Shown piece after piece: positions 1-8,505 of a DNA stretch of 57,605 bases. Made by a program: the position numbers and the translations under genes. Each line of letters opens with the position of its first letter. The stretch's first letter is position 1. The DNA comes from an uncultured Bacteroidia bacterium (GTDB taxonomy: Bacteria; Bacteroidota; Bacteroidia; J057; CALAJH01). The notes under the pieces were generated by a model that was given only the letters and a program-made list of their open reading frames with translations, searched no databases and was not told the DNA's origin. Where the stretch lies: assembly GCA_937922655.1 (NCBI GenBank), contig CALAJH010000030.1:128107-185711 (forward strand), read 5' to 3'.

Positions 1-1991
1 TCCCACTTCGCCTCCAAATACTTGGACGACGTTTTTTCGCGCAAGTCTCCGATTTTGTAGTTGGCGACCAAATTGACGTTGTGCCGTCGGTCGAAGACGG
101 GCGGGTAGTCGATTTTGAAGTCGTTTCGGAAATTGTAGGCGATGCCGTAAGTAAAGTAAAGATAGAGTTTGTTTCGTTGATAACGCAGGATAAAGTCGGC
201 GCCGTAGGCCTGCCCCGTTTCGACGATAAAAGTTCGGTCTTCGGGAAAGAGCCGTTCGCGATTGACGTTGGTAAGCTGGGGGAAGTTTTTGTACCAACCT
301 TCGACGGTTGTTTCAAGGTTGGGAATGATTTCGATTTGTGTGCCGAAGAGCGCGTGCCAAGCGTATTGGAGGGCGTTGCCGAATTGTTTGTTGTCGAGCG
401 TAACGTCGGGGGCGGAAAGAAAACCTTGAAACAAGACGACAACGTCCCTATCCGAGGTGGCGGAAACCAAATTTTGGGAGTAAATCCCCGTCGCCGCCTG
501 AAAGCTTACGCGATTAAAATTGAGTTTGGTTCGCAAACGCGGTTCAAAGGAAACGCCGTGGTTGTTATACCAGTGCACCCGAAACGAAGGGTCCAAAATA
601 AATCGATTGAAGTATTCGCGACGGCCGTTTTCGTCTAGTTTTTGGGAACGAAAGATGTGTTTGTAGCGCACGAAAGCCGCTAGTTCGGTGTTGCTGTCTT
701 GTTGTTTGGCCGTCGTTCCCAAAGAATTGACGTAAGAAAAATCGGTGTTGAAACCCTGAATACGCACGCCGTAAGTGAGTTCGTTGACGGAGTTGAAAAC
801 GTAGGCGAAGTTAAAGCGTGCATTGAAACCGCCGACACGGCTTTTTCTGGGGAGCGCCTCGTCCGAGCCCATTTGTTGATTCTCAAACAAAGAGCCGGCC
901 ACGCTTCCGCTCATCGTCATGGCCGTACCGGGTACCAACACCAAATAATTGGCGCCGCCGCCCGATTGCGTCCAGCGATAATCGGTCGGGAATCCGTAGT
1001 CCACCCTGTCGGCTTGATGAAAGCCGAAAAGCGATACCTGACTTCCTCCGCCGCCCACGGTCGTTTTTCCGTAAAGGTCGTAAAAACCAAACGGCAGGCC
1101 TGTTTTGGAATCGACGTAGTTGTAAAGTGTGGGGGCGCTTTGGTTGATGTAGCATCCGCGCCCCGACAAAAGAAAGCTCATGAACCCGCGTTCTTGGCCT
1201 TTTTTCTTAAAAAGAGGCCCTTCAACCAAGCCGCCCGAGGTGATGGTGTTGGCGTGCGCCTTAAAACGAAAGCGTTGAAAATCGCCGTTTCGGGTGCGAA
1301 TGTCCATCACGGAGGAGATGCGCGAACCGTATTCGGCTCCAAAGCCCGCCGTGTATACGTCCACGTTGCGGATGTAGTCGGTGTCGAAGACGCTAAACAA
1401 ACCGAGGGTGTGAAACGCGCTATACACTATCGCGCCGTCCAAAAGGGTAAAGTTTTGAATGGGCGTGCCGCCTCGGACGAAAAGTTGGCCGCCTTGGTCG
1501 CCGGTGAACACCACTCCCGGAATGACTTGCAGATACTGCGCCAGGTCGGGCGTGCCCAGCGTCGGTAAAAGATTGATGTCCTGTGCGGTAACTTTCACCA
1601 CGCCGGTATTCACTTTGTTGACGTCGATTTTGCCAAACGATTCCCCTTCAATCACGACCGTTTCCAATTCGGTGGATTTGTCGGACAAAACGACGTTTAT
1701 TGTAACGACCTTGCCCGCCGACAAACCAACCTCTTGATAAACGGTGTCCTTTCCCATGTAGGAAAAGCGCAGCCGGTAGGTTCCGGCTTCAAGTTTTGAG
1801 ATTGTAAATATACCTTCGACGTTGGAAAGGACGCCGCGTTGCAGGGCGGGGATTTCGACGCGGGCGTCGGGCAAGGGTTCGCCCGATTCGTCGCGAACCG
1901 TGCCGCGAATCGTACCTTGACCGAACGCGTGGCTCGCGCACACCGTTGCCAACACAAACGGTAACGCGACTCCGATAATCTTTCGTTTCAT
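1..1991 (-). CDS. TonB-dependent outer-membrane receptor, C-terminus cut by window edge
   Basis: An open frame of about 663 codons starts at ATG 1991 and runs off the left edge without a stop. It opens with a signal peptide (MKRKIIGVALPF, small residues, AFGQ). A carboxypeptidase-regulatory-like domain follows at about residues 22-110 (GTIRGTVRDESGEP). The plug domain comes next, with LPTLGTPDLAQYL, FVRGGTPIQNF and LLDGAIVY, and then long beta-barrel sequence rich in aromatic residues. Proteins of this build take up a ligand across the outer membrane using TonB energy. The substrate cannot be told, and no SusD-like partner is visible on this side. The start is supported by a promoter box only 7 bases upstream. 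The missing part is the C-terminal barrel. Confidence 0.9.
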   Translation of the reverse strand, partial: MKRKIIGVALPFVLATVCASHAFGQGTIRGTVRDESGEPLPDARVEIPALQRGVLSNVEGIFTISKLEAGTYRLRFSYMGKDTVYQEVGLSAGKVVTINVVLSDKSTELETVVIEGESFGKIDVNKVNTGVVKVTAQDINLLPTLGTPDLAQYLQVIPGVVFTGDQGGQLFVRGGTPIQNFTLLDGAIVYSAFHTLGLFSVFDTDYIRNVDVYTAGFGAEYGSRISSVMDIRTRNGDFQRFRFKAHANTITSGGLVEGPLFKKKGQERGFMSFLLSGRGCYINQSAPTLYNYVDSKTGLPFGFYDLYGKTTVGGGGSQVSLFGFHQADRVDYGFPTDYRWTQSGGGANYLVLVPGTAMTMSGSVAGSLFENQQMGSDEALPRKSRVGGFNARFNFAYVFNSVNELTYGVRIQGFNTDFSYVNSLGTTAKQQDSNTELAAFVRYKHIFRSQKLDENGRREYFNRFILDPSFRVHWYNNHGVSFEPRLRTKLNFNRVSFQAATGIYSQNLVSATSDRDVVVLFQGFLSAPDVTLDNKQFGNALQYAWHALFGTQIEIIPNLETTVEGWYKNFPQLTNVNRERLFPEDRTFIVETGQAYGADFILRYQRNKLYLYFTYGIAYNFRNDFKIDYPPVFDRRHNVNLVANYKIGDLREKTSSKYLEAKW

Positions 1992-1998
1992 GAATGCG

Positions 1999-2006
1999 CA
2001 AATTTA
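1999..2006 (-). promoter_or_regulatory. -7 promoter box of the TonB receptor gene
   Basis: TAAATTTG on the minus strand matches the Bacteroidota -7 consensus TAnnTTTG. A TTG lies 18 bases further upstream (2025-2027). Only 7 bases separate the box from the ATG, so the transcript should be leaderless or nearly so. Confidence 0.6.
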
Positions 2007-2112
2007 GCCAAAAAACGGCGCATTCAAGCATGTCTTTAAAATCCTTCGCACGTCGCGGGCTGGTGCACAACAAAAAGCGACAAGACAAAAATTATTTCTC
2101 GATACTTTAAAG

Positions 2113-2136
2113 TTTATCCTCGAATCGAAGGATAAA
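2113..2136. repeat. 8-bp inverted repeat in the 2007-2291 gap
   Basis: TTTATCCT and AGGATAAA flank an 8-base loop. It lies between the 3' end of the collagen-like gene and the promoter of the receptor gene and may be a weak terminator for the former, although no clean T-run follows on either strand. Nothing else convincing is seen in the roughly 300-base gap 1992-2291; a short plus-strand frame at 2158-2364 has no support. Confidence 0.3.
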
Positions 2137-2291
2137 TCATTATTGTCCTTTTAATTCATGTCGATTTTTTTGTCTTTGTATGTTTTAAACCGTATCAATG
2201 ATTACCTTATCGTTTTTTCACTTATGCGACCGGTTTTTGCCGTTATCCGTTTAACGTCGTCCTTGTTTTTACTTGGTTTGTTTTTGCGTAG

Positions 2292-5200
2292 CTATTGTTT
2301 GACGATTTTCAACGGAGCGCCGCCACCCGAAATGGAAAGCACGTATACGCCCGACGACAAATGAGAAACATCCACGCGGGTTTCATCGTTAATTCTTCCC
2401 CAAACAATGTTTTTTCCATAGACGTCGTCCAATCGAAAATCGACGGGTCGCAGGGTTTTGAGGGTCAAGACGTCGCGTACGGGATTGGGATATACGGAAA
2501 CATTCGGGTTGATGCGGTCGTTGCGGTCGCTTTCGCCAAAATACACGACGACGGTCTGCCGTACCGTATCCGAACAGTTGTGGTTCGTTGTTATGAGGGT
2601 AACGACAAATTCTCCGGGTACGGAGTAAGCGTGAACGGGATTTTTTTCGTAAGAAACGTTTCCGTCGCCAAAATCCCAAAAGAAAACGTTGTTTTTGTCG
2701 AGCGGAAGGGTGGCGTTGAAAAAACGTACCAAGCCTCCGCCGACCAAGTCCACGTCGTTGGGCGTCCATTCAAAACGCGAGCGAAGGTTCATTTGGGTTT
2801 GGCAGTTGTATTCGACGTTTATTGTGGTAAAAGCGGTATCGGCGCAAAGTCCCGTTCCCGCAATCAAAAACACGGGTTTGAGTCCGGGTGTTTGGAAGAC
2901 ATGGGTTGGATTGGCTTGCGTGGACGTTGCGCCGTCGGCAAAGTTCCATAGTCGCGCCGCCGGCGCGGGCGAGGATTGGTCGATAAACTGAACCGATTGA
3001 CCTACTTTCGGTACGGCCGGCGAATAATTGATTTGTGCGTTCGTCGGTGTTTCTATGCCTAATGTAACTTCGTCCACGTATTCGCAACCGACGGGGGTGA
3101 TAATTTTTACCCGATAAACGCCGGATTGGGTAGGATAAACGCGTCGTTGGTCGGAGAGCGGCGTACCGTTCAACGTCCATTCGTAAGCGGCGCCCGCGTT
3201 GCCCGCGTCCAAATAATTTTGTTCTTCGGCGGTACAAAAAGCACGGTCGGGGCCTAGATTGACGAACGGTTCCGAACGCACGACGTTTACCCGACTCGTT
3301 CCCGCACAGCCAAATTCGTCGAGTTTGACGATTTCGTAAAGGCCCGGGGAGTCGGCGATGATGATGCGCGATTGGGCGGCAAGGTTGCCGTTTCGCGTCC
3401 AGAGGTAGGTCGTCGCGCCGGGGCCGGCGTCAAAAACCGGGTCGGGTTCCGAACCGCACAAGACAATTTCTTCCGGCCCCAAGTCCACCTCCAACGAGTC
3501 GTAAAAGTTGAGAACGAACGAGTCGCTTCCCGAACAACCCGGTCCGTAAGAAACGTTTACGGTATAGGTTCCGGCGTCGTTGGTTTGCAGGGTTTGGCCG
3601 GTGGAGAGCAGGGGCGTACCGTTGAACGTCCAAGAAACCGTTGCGCCTTCGTAAAGCGTCGGCGTAAGAATGGGGCGCGGCGCTTGACGACAGAGCGTTG
3701 CGCCGTCGGCAAGATTGGGTTCCACCGCCGACAACACCCGCACCCATAACGTATCCGTTTTCGACGTGCCGCAGCACAACGTGGACGTTTGCAAGCGCAC
3801 GGGGTAAAGTCCGGGGGCGTTGAAGGTAACGTTTCCGGGATTTTGGGCGTTGGAAACACCGGGGTTTCCGCCGGGGAACGTCCATGCATACGTTTCGGCG
3901 GCGGCGGCGGTGGAAAAATTTATCGTCGAACCCGCGCATATCGTTTGCGACGAGGCATTGATTTCGGGTTTGTCGAACGGCCGAAAGACATAAACGAAAT
4001 CGGTGTAAGGAAACGGGATGCCGTTGACCAAAACGGAAAGCGAACGATGGGAAACAAAGGGATAAGTCGTAGAGACGTTTTGGCCGGTGGCCGCGCCCGC
4101 TTCACCACCCAAATACCATATCAGCGAAGCGGCGGTGGAAGTAGTGGACACTTCGACGGGAGTGTTGGCGCATCCGTTGAACCGAACGGTTATCGGAACT
4201 TCTTGGGGATTGTATTGAGAAAATACGGAGGCGAGGTGTCCGTCGGGGTCTTGGCGTACTTGCATTCTGGGGCCGGTGGTTCCGTTTCCGCCGTTTCCGC
4301 CGCGTCCACCGCGTCCGCCGTTACCGCCGTTACCGCCGGCGCCGCCGTTGCAGCCCGTTCCCTCGGAATCGCCGAGGAGGGTGGCGTTACCGCCGCGTCC
4401 GCCGTTACCGCCGTTACCGCCGCGTCCGCCGCGTCCGCCTTGTCCGCCCGCCCCGGCTTGGCCGGGTTGCAACGAACAGTCTTTAATGACCCCGTCGGGG
4501 CCGTTGTTATGCAAAAAAATGGCGAAGTTGGCGCCGCCGCCGGTTCCTTTGGTACCTTTGGTGCCTCGTTCTCCGCCTTCTCCTCCTCCTCCTCCTCCTC
4601 CTCCCGCACTGTTGAGTTCGCGCGGGTCAATATTGTAGAACGGGACGTTGGTTTGTCCGAGGGAAGGCACCCCGCCGACCGAGGCTCCTCCTCCTCCTCC
4701 TCCTCCTCCCGAACCGTTGGTACCGTCGGTACCGTCGGCGCCGTCGGCGGGGACGTAAAAGCCCGCCGCATTGTAAGTAACCACGCCGTTTAAGCCGTCG
4801 ACGCCGTCGACGCCGTTGGCGCCGGGCGTGCCGTCGCGTCCGCGGTGAATGGATGTGTCGTTGGACGGACAGCCGTTAACGAAGTTGGCCAAGTTCTGGA
4901 TTTCGGTAAAACAAACGATGTGTCCGGGGCGGCCGATGCCGCCCGTTCCGGGGGCGATTCCCGTGCCGTTTTGTCCGTTTTGTCCGTTGGGGGCCGTCAT
5001 GACGGCGGGGTCGCAAACGTTGCAGGAAAGGGGATTGCAGTCGGTGCCGGTTCCGCGGTCGCCGCCGTTTCCGCCGTTACCGCCGCGATTGGCCCCGCCC
5101 GACCACGAATTTCCACCGGCCCCGCCGTCAATAACGTAAGGGGGCGTGCCGGGTTGGCATCGTCCGCATCCCAAGCCGCCGTTCGCTCCGTGGGCGCCGT

Positions 5201-5744
5201 GTCGTCCGTCGATTCCGTCGACGCCGTTAATCCCCGGGGTGGCGTTGCCCGTTCTTACCCGACAACGCGAAATCACGTATTGGCTGCATCCCGACAAATG
5301 AATGCCGTATATCGAGGCGCCGGGTGTGTTGGCGGGCGTCGATTGTACCACGACCCGAACGTCCTGCAAACGAAAGTTGGAAATATTTTGTCCGCGAAGG
5401 CCGACCAAACGAGGCGGGTTGAGTTCCATGTTGGCGGAAGTACGGGTGATGACCGACGAGTCGGCGTTGGTTTTGGCCCAATTTTGACTCGGCAAATACC
5501 CTCCCTCTATCGTAACGTCGGATTTGAGGTCCAAGGGCTGGGTAATGGTGTAGTTGCCGACGGCCAAACGCATATACGGGTTTTGGGCGCCTGCCAACTG
5601 CAAGCCATAAGTTAAGTTGGCGGGATTGGCGCGGGTACCGGCCACGCCCGACGAGGCGCCGTTGGGCGTAACGTACACAATGCCGCATTCCTGACCCCAT
5701 ACGCGGCCCGTCAAGACCGCAATTGCTATCAATATCCGTACCAC
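2292..5744 (-). CDS. Secreted glycine-rich, collagen-like beta-helix/PKD protein with T9SS type-A sorting domain
   Basis: 1150 residues starting at GTG 5744, chosen because a promoter box sits 23 bases upstream and a signal peptide follows directly (ILIAIAVLTGRVWGQ). Residues about 25-165 look like a right-handed beta-helix of the surface-adhesin kind (VTIEGGYLPSQNW, YGIHLSGCSQYVISRCRV). Residues about 165-505 alternate short strands with long Gly-rich stretches: collagen-like triplets (GTPGANGVDGVDGLNG, GERGTKGTKGTGGG), GGNGG runs and two Gly8 tracts. PKD/Ig-like domains follow, the clearest near 920-1065 (FWDFGDGNVSYEKNPVHAY). The last 65 residues are a T9SS type-A sorting domain (VSVYPNPVRDVLTLKT to LKIVKQ). 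It is therefore exported and anchored or released at the cell surface, probably as an adhesin or matrix component. The exact role is unknown. Confidence 0.85.
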   Translation of the reverse strand: MVRILIAIAVLTGRVWGQECGIVYVTPNGASSGVAGTRANPANLTYGLQLAGAQNPYMRLAVGNYTITQPLDLKSDVTIEGGYLPSQNWAKTNADSSVITRTSANMELNPPRLVGLRGQNISNFRLQDVRVVVQSTPANTPGASIYGIHLSGCSQYVISRCRVRTGNATPGINGVDGIDGRHGAHGANGGLGCGRCQPGTPPYVIDGGAGGNSWSGGANRGGNGGNGGDRGTGTDCNPLSCNVCDPAVMTAPNGQNGQNGTGIAPGTGGIGRPGHIVCFTEIQNLANFVNGCPSNDTSIHRGRDGTPGANGVDGVDGLNGVVTYNAAGFYVPADGADGTDGTNGSGGGGGGGGASVGGVPSLGQTNVPFYNIDPRELNSAGGGGGGGGEGGERGTKGTKGTGGGANFAIFLHNNGPDGVIKDCSLQPGQAGAGGQGGRGGRGGNGGNGGRGGNATLLGDSEGTGCNGGAGGNGGNGGRGGRGGNGGNGTTGPRMQVRQDPDGHLASVFSQYNPQEVPITVRFNGCANTPVEVSTTSTAASLIWYLGGEAGAATGQNVSTTYPFVSHRSLSVLVNGIPFPYTDFVYVFRPFDKPEINASSQTICAGSTINFSTAAAAETYAWTFPGGNPGVSNAQNPGNVTFNAPGLYPVRLQTSTLCCGTSKTDTLWVRVLSAVEPNLADGATLCRQAPRPILTPTLYEGATVSWTFNGTPLLSTGQTLQTNDAGTYTVNVSYGPGCSGSDSFVLNFYDSLEVDLGPEEIVLCGSEPDPVFDAGPGATTYLWTRNGNLAAQSRIIIADSPGLYEIVKLDEFGCAGTSRVNVVRSEPFVNLGPDRAFCTAEEQNYLDAGNAGAAYEWTLNGTPLSDQRRVYPTQSGVYRVKIITPVGCEYVDEVTLGIETPTNAQINYSPAVPKVGQSVQFIDQSSPAPAARLWNFADGATSTQANPTHVFQTPGLKPVFLIAGTGLCADTAFTTINVEYNCQTQMNLRSRFEWTPNDVDLVGGGLVRFFNATLPLDKNNVFFWDFGDGNVSYEKNPVHAYSVPGEFVVTLITTNHNCSDTVRQTVVVYFGESDRNDRINPNVSVYPNPVRDVLTLKTLRPVDFRLDDVYGKNIVWGRINDETRVDVSHLSSGVYVLSISGGGAPLKIVKQ
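4581..4604. repeat. (TCC)8 microsatellite coding for Gly8
   Basis: Eight perfect TCC units on the plus strand, read as eight GGA glycine codons in the minus-strand collagen-like gene. Slippage by whole units would change Gly-loop length without breaking the frame. Confidence 0.9.
4686..4709. repeat. Second (TCC)8 microsatellite coding for Gly8
   Basis: Identical in unit, length and coding phase to the tract at 4581-4604, about 80 bases away. The pair could recombine or slip, changing the length of the glycine-rich region. Confidence 0.9.
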
Positions 5745-5767
5745 GTCGAATTTGCTTGCTTAAAATG

Positions 5768-5775
5768 CAAAAATA
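5768..5775 (-). promoter_or_regulatory. Promoter of the collagen-like surface protein gene
   Basis: Minus-strand TATTTTTG (TAnnTTTG), with TTTG (5796-5799) exactly 20 bases upstream as the -33 element. The predicted transcript starts about 20 bases before GTG 5744. The rest of 5776-5982 shows no gene. Confidence 0.65.
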
Positions 5776-5982
5776 GCGATTCGCCGCGAACCCGGCAAAC
5801 TCCGGCCGCATTGAAACGGCAATTCAAAAATTTCAACGGCGCCGTTCATTGCGTCGTCAAGCCCCTCGCGTGCGGACTCGGTCCGTACGTCGTCGTTGTT
5901 ATCGTCGGGTTTGGGTTGTGGTATTGGAAGTTGTTTGACGTGTACATCGCCGATTTTAACCGCGTTTTACCCGTAGGGAATA

Positions 5983-8367
5983 TTACGGGGCCAAAATTTT
6001 AAATTCGACGCGGCGATTGAGTTTTCGTCCTTCGGCGGTTTTGTTGGTGGCAACGGGGCGGGTTTCGCCGTATCCCACGGAAGACAGCCGGCTTTCCGCC
6101 ACTCCCATTTCCACAAAATAGTTTTTTACCGCCTCGGCACGTGCTTTGGACAACTTTAAGTTGTTTATGTTTTTGCCGACATAGTCCGTATGACCCGATA
6201 TTTCCACGCGTAACGTCGGCGCGTTGAGCATGAGCTCCGCCAAGGGCTTGAGTTGTTTGTGAGATTCGGGCAAAAGCGTCGAGTCGGCAAATGCAAAATA
6301 CACGTAGTCCAAGCGGATGGTCGCCCCTGCGACGATGGGTTGAAGGCGAAGCTCCACGTCGGGAATCGTTCCCTGTTCGGGAACGGCGATTTTTTCATAG
6401 GCCGGAATGTAACCCTCTTTTTTGGCGAAAAAAACGTAATCCCCCCGGGTATCGAAATCGGCTTTAAACCGTCCGTCGTTGTCGGTGAACAGACCTCCGA
6501 AAACCGTCGGCTCGTCGGACAAAGAAAAAGAAACGTCGGCGACGAGGGGTTGAAGCGAAACGGCGTCGAGCGTGCGTCCGCGAATCGAAATGGGACTGCC
6601 CGATTTGAGGTATATGTCGCGCGTCATCACCACCGAATCCTGCGGAAAAACGTAGGGAAAGATCTTGCGGTCGTAGCCTTTGGAATAAGCCTCGATGACG
6701 TATTCGCCGGCTTTGTCCAAAACGAATCGGTAGGGAGCGTCGGAAAAGTAAGTTTCGCCTTCCGGGTCCGAAAGGCGAACGCTTCCTTTGATTTCCCGGC
6801 CCGTTGCGCCGTCGAAAAGCTTGCCCTTCAATACATAACCGTTTCTTTTGAGGGCAAAGTCGTTTTCGACGATTTTGCCCCGCAAATCGGGACGAACGAC
6901 GACGACGGAATCCATAACGTCGTATCCTTCCGCCTCGACGACCATCCGAATCCGCGACAGGTTTTGTGCAATGCCCAAACGATATCTCCCTTCGGCTTCG
7001 ATTTCCGAACTTTTTCCGTCTTCGAAAGAATATCGAATGCGGGTACGAACGGGTTTTGCGGTTTGGGCGTCGTAAATTTTACCCAATATAATCGTGGGGT
7101 TGGGGTAGAGACGGAGGTCGCGACGTTCTTCGTGGAAATTTTTGACGTCGGTCAGGTCTATGGTCAAGCTGTCGGGGATATAAACCGCGTCGGCGCCGGG
7201 CGTGACGACGACCTTGTATTTCGAGCCTGCGGGCAGGACGAGGGTGTATTCTCCGGTTCGGGGGTCGGTATGGCCTTTGACGTTGTATTTGCCCAAAGGC
7301 ACGGTAACGGTGGCAACGTCCGCTTGCACGGGGCGGTTGGTTTCGTCGTCGTAAACAAAACCTTTGACCACGACGACGGGTTCGGGACGGAATTCGGGGG
7401 GGAGGATGGTTTTGAAAATGTCCAGATGGCCAAAGGAGTTTTGTTTGGAGGTAACGAAGGCGTATTCGGCGTTGGGGGGGACGACGAAATCAACGTCGTC
7501 GTGCTTGGAGTTGATGGGCGGGGGAAGCTTCCGCGGGACGGTCCATTTTCGCCATGAGTCGTCGAGGCGTTTGGTCATGAAAATTTCGACGTTGGGCTTG
7601 GGGTCGGAGACTTTTCGTGCGAAATAGAGTGTTCTTCCGTCGAGGGCGAGAAACGGACGGGCTTCGGGCGCGGGGGTACAAACGGGTGGGCCCAACGTTT
7701 GCGGACGGGTCCACGTGCTGTCGGCTTGCAGAAAGGACACGTACAGGTCGTAGTCGCCGACTTTGGAGCCGGGGTTTTGCATCATCATAAGCAAGGTTCT
7801 GCCGTCGGCGGCGAGCATGAGGTCGTAATAACCTTCGGCTTTGTGTCCCGTCATGGGCATGGGACGCGGAGGCGTCCATCCGGTCGCCGTTCTTTGTACG
7901 TAGGCCAATGGCGACGTACCCGTACCTTGTTCGTAGGTGTTTAGCAGCAAGAGAATGTTTCCATCTTGGGAAACGCCGACCACGCCGTTGTCGAAAAGAT
8001 TGTTTACGGGTTTGCCGAAGTTTTTTGCCGGCGACCACGTTCCGTCGGCTTGAAGCGTACTAAACCAAACGTCGTAATTGGATTCGACGCCGTAGGTGCC
8101 GCCCACGTTCTCGGGGTGTTTGTTGCGGGCAAAGTATAATGTTTTGCCGTCGGGGGCAAGGAAAGGGTATCCTTCCTCGTAGCGGGTATTGACGTTGGGC
8201 CCCAAATTCTCCAATTGGGGTTCCGCGTGTTTTTGCCCAAATATCCAATAAGGCCGGATTAAGTGCAAAAGCATCCAAATTCCGCAAAAAAACGTCCTTG
8301 TTTCGCCGCGTCGTCGCCCAAAGACGCCAAGTGTCGTTCGCTTAACGACTTTTTTGTCCAAGTTCAC
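5983..8367 (-). CDS. PD40 beta-propeller / carboxypeptidase-regulatory / OmpA-family envelope protein (PorE-like)
   Basis: Three blocks are visible. PD40-type propeller repeats (FLAPDGKTLYFAR, FLALDGRTLYFAR, LLAADGRTLLMM) fill roughly the first 300 residues. Several carboxypeptidase-regulatory-like repeats follow (VKGFVYDDETNRPVQ, ILGKIYDAQTAKPV, LKGKLFDGATGREIKG, IRGRTLDAVSLQPL). A C-terminal OmpA peptidoglycan-binding domain closes the protein (VEISGHTDYVG, LKLSKARAEAVKNYF with the expected Asp and Arg, SSVGYGETRP). The arrangement is that of T9SS-associated PorE-like proteins without the TPR part; a cell-wall tether is the likely role. I place the start at GTG 8367 (794 residues) because a promoter box lies at 8375-8382. 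An in-frame ATG at 8457 is upstream of that promoter. A hydrophobic stretch ending in IFGQ looks like the signal peptide. Confidence 0.85.
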   Translation of the reverse strand: MNLDKKVVKRTTLGVFGRRRGETRTFFCGIWMLLHLIRPYWIFGQKHAEPQLENLGPNVNTRYEEGYPFLAPDGKTLYFARNKHPENVGGTYGVESNYDVWFSTLQADGTWSPAKNFGKPVNNLFDNGVVGVSQDGNILLLLNTYEQGTGTSPLAYVQRTATGWTPPRPMPMTGHKAEGYYDLMLAADGRTLLMMMQNPGSKVGDYDLYVSFLQADSTWTRPQTLGPPVCTPAPEARPFLALDGRTLYFARKVSDPKPNVEIFMTKRLDDSWRKWTVPRKLPPPINSKHDDVDFVVPPNAEYAFVTSKQNSFGHLDIFKTILPPEFRPEPVVVVKGFVYDDETNRPVQADVATVTVPLGKYNVKGHTDPRTGEYTLVLPAGSKYKVVVTPGADAVYIPDSLTIDLTDVKNFHEERRDLRLYPNPTIILGKIYDAQTAKPVRTRIRYSFEDGKSSEIEAEGRYRLGIAQNLSRIRMVVEAEGYDVMDSVVVVRPDLRGKIVENDFALKRNGYVLKGKLFDGATGREIKGSVRLSDPEGETYFSDAPYRFVLDKAGEYVIEAYSKGYDRKIFPYVFPQDSVVMTRDIYLKSGSPISIRGRTLDAVSLQPLVADVSFSLSDEPTVFGGLFTDNDGRFKADFDTRGDYVFFAKKEGYIPAYEKIAVPEQGTIPDVELRLQPIVAGATIRLDYVYFAFADSTLLPESHKQLKPLAELMLNAPTLRVEISGHTDYVGKNINNLKLSKARAEAVKNYFVEMGVAESRLSSVGYGETRPVATNKTAEGRKLNRRVEFKILAP

Positions 8368-8374
8368 GTTGATG

Positions 8375-8382
8375 CAAAAATA
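8375..8382 (-). promoter_or_regulatory. -7 promoter box of the PD40/OmpA gene
   Basis: Minus-strand TATTTTTG. Its predicted start point is within a few bases of GTG 8367, which argues against the longer frame beginning at 8457. No clear TTG is found at the -33 distance. Confidence 0.5.
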
Positions 8383-8505
8383 GGAATTTTTTGGCGTCGG
8401 CGGCCTAGGGCGAATTGTATTCGGCAACTGTCGAGGGTCGCGTTGTTCGGTTTTCAATCGACGCTCAAAAGAGCGCTTGTCGCGTTCGGTTTGCCGTTGG
8501 GGTAT

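Noticed and set aside
81-1568. Open frames on the plus strand (81-638 and 699-1568)
   Set aside because: They are antisense to the TonB receptor; the minus-strand frame has a signal peptide, a plug domain and a promoter, whereas these have no family features.
3789-4793. 334-residue Ala/Ser/Val-rich plus-strand frame
   Set aside because: It is the mirror of the Gly-codon-rich region of the collagen-like gene; its composition follows from reverse reading of GGN repeats.
6253-7557. 434-residue plus-strand frame
   Set aside because: Antisense to the well-supported PD40/OmpA gene; no domain recognisable.
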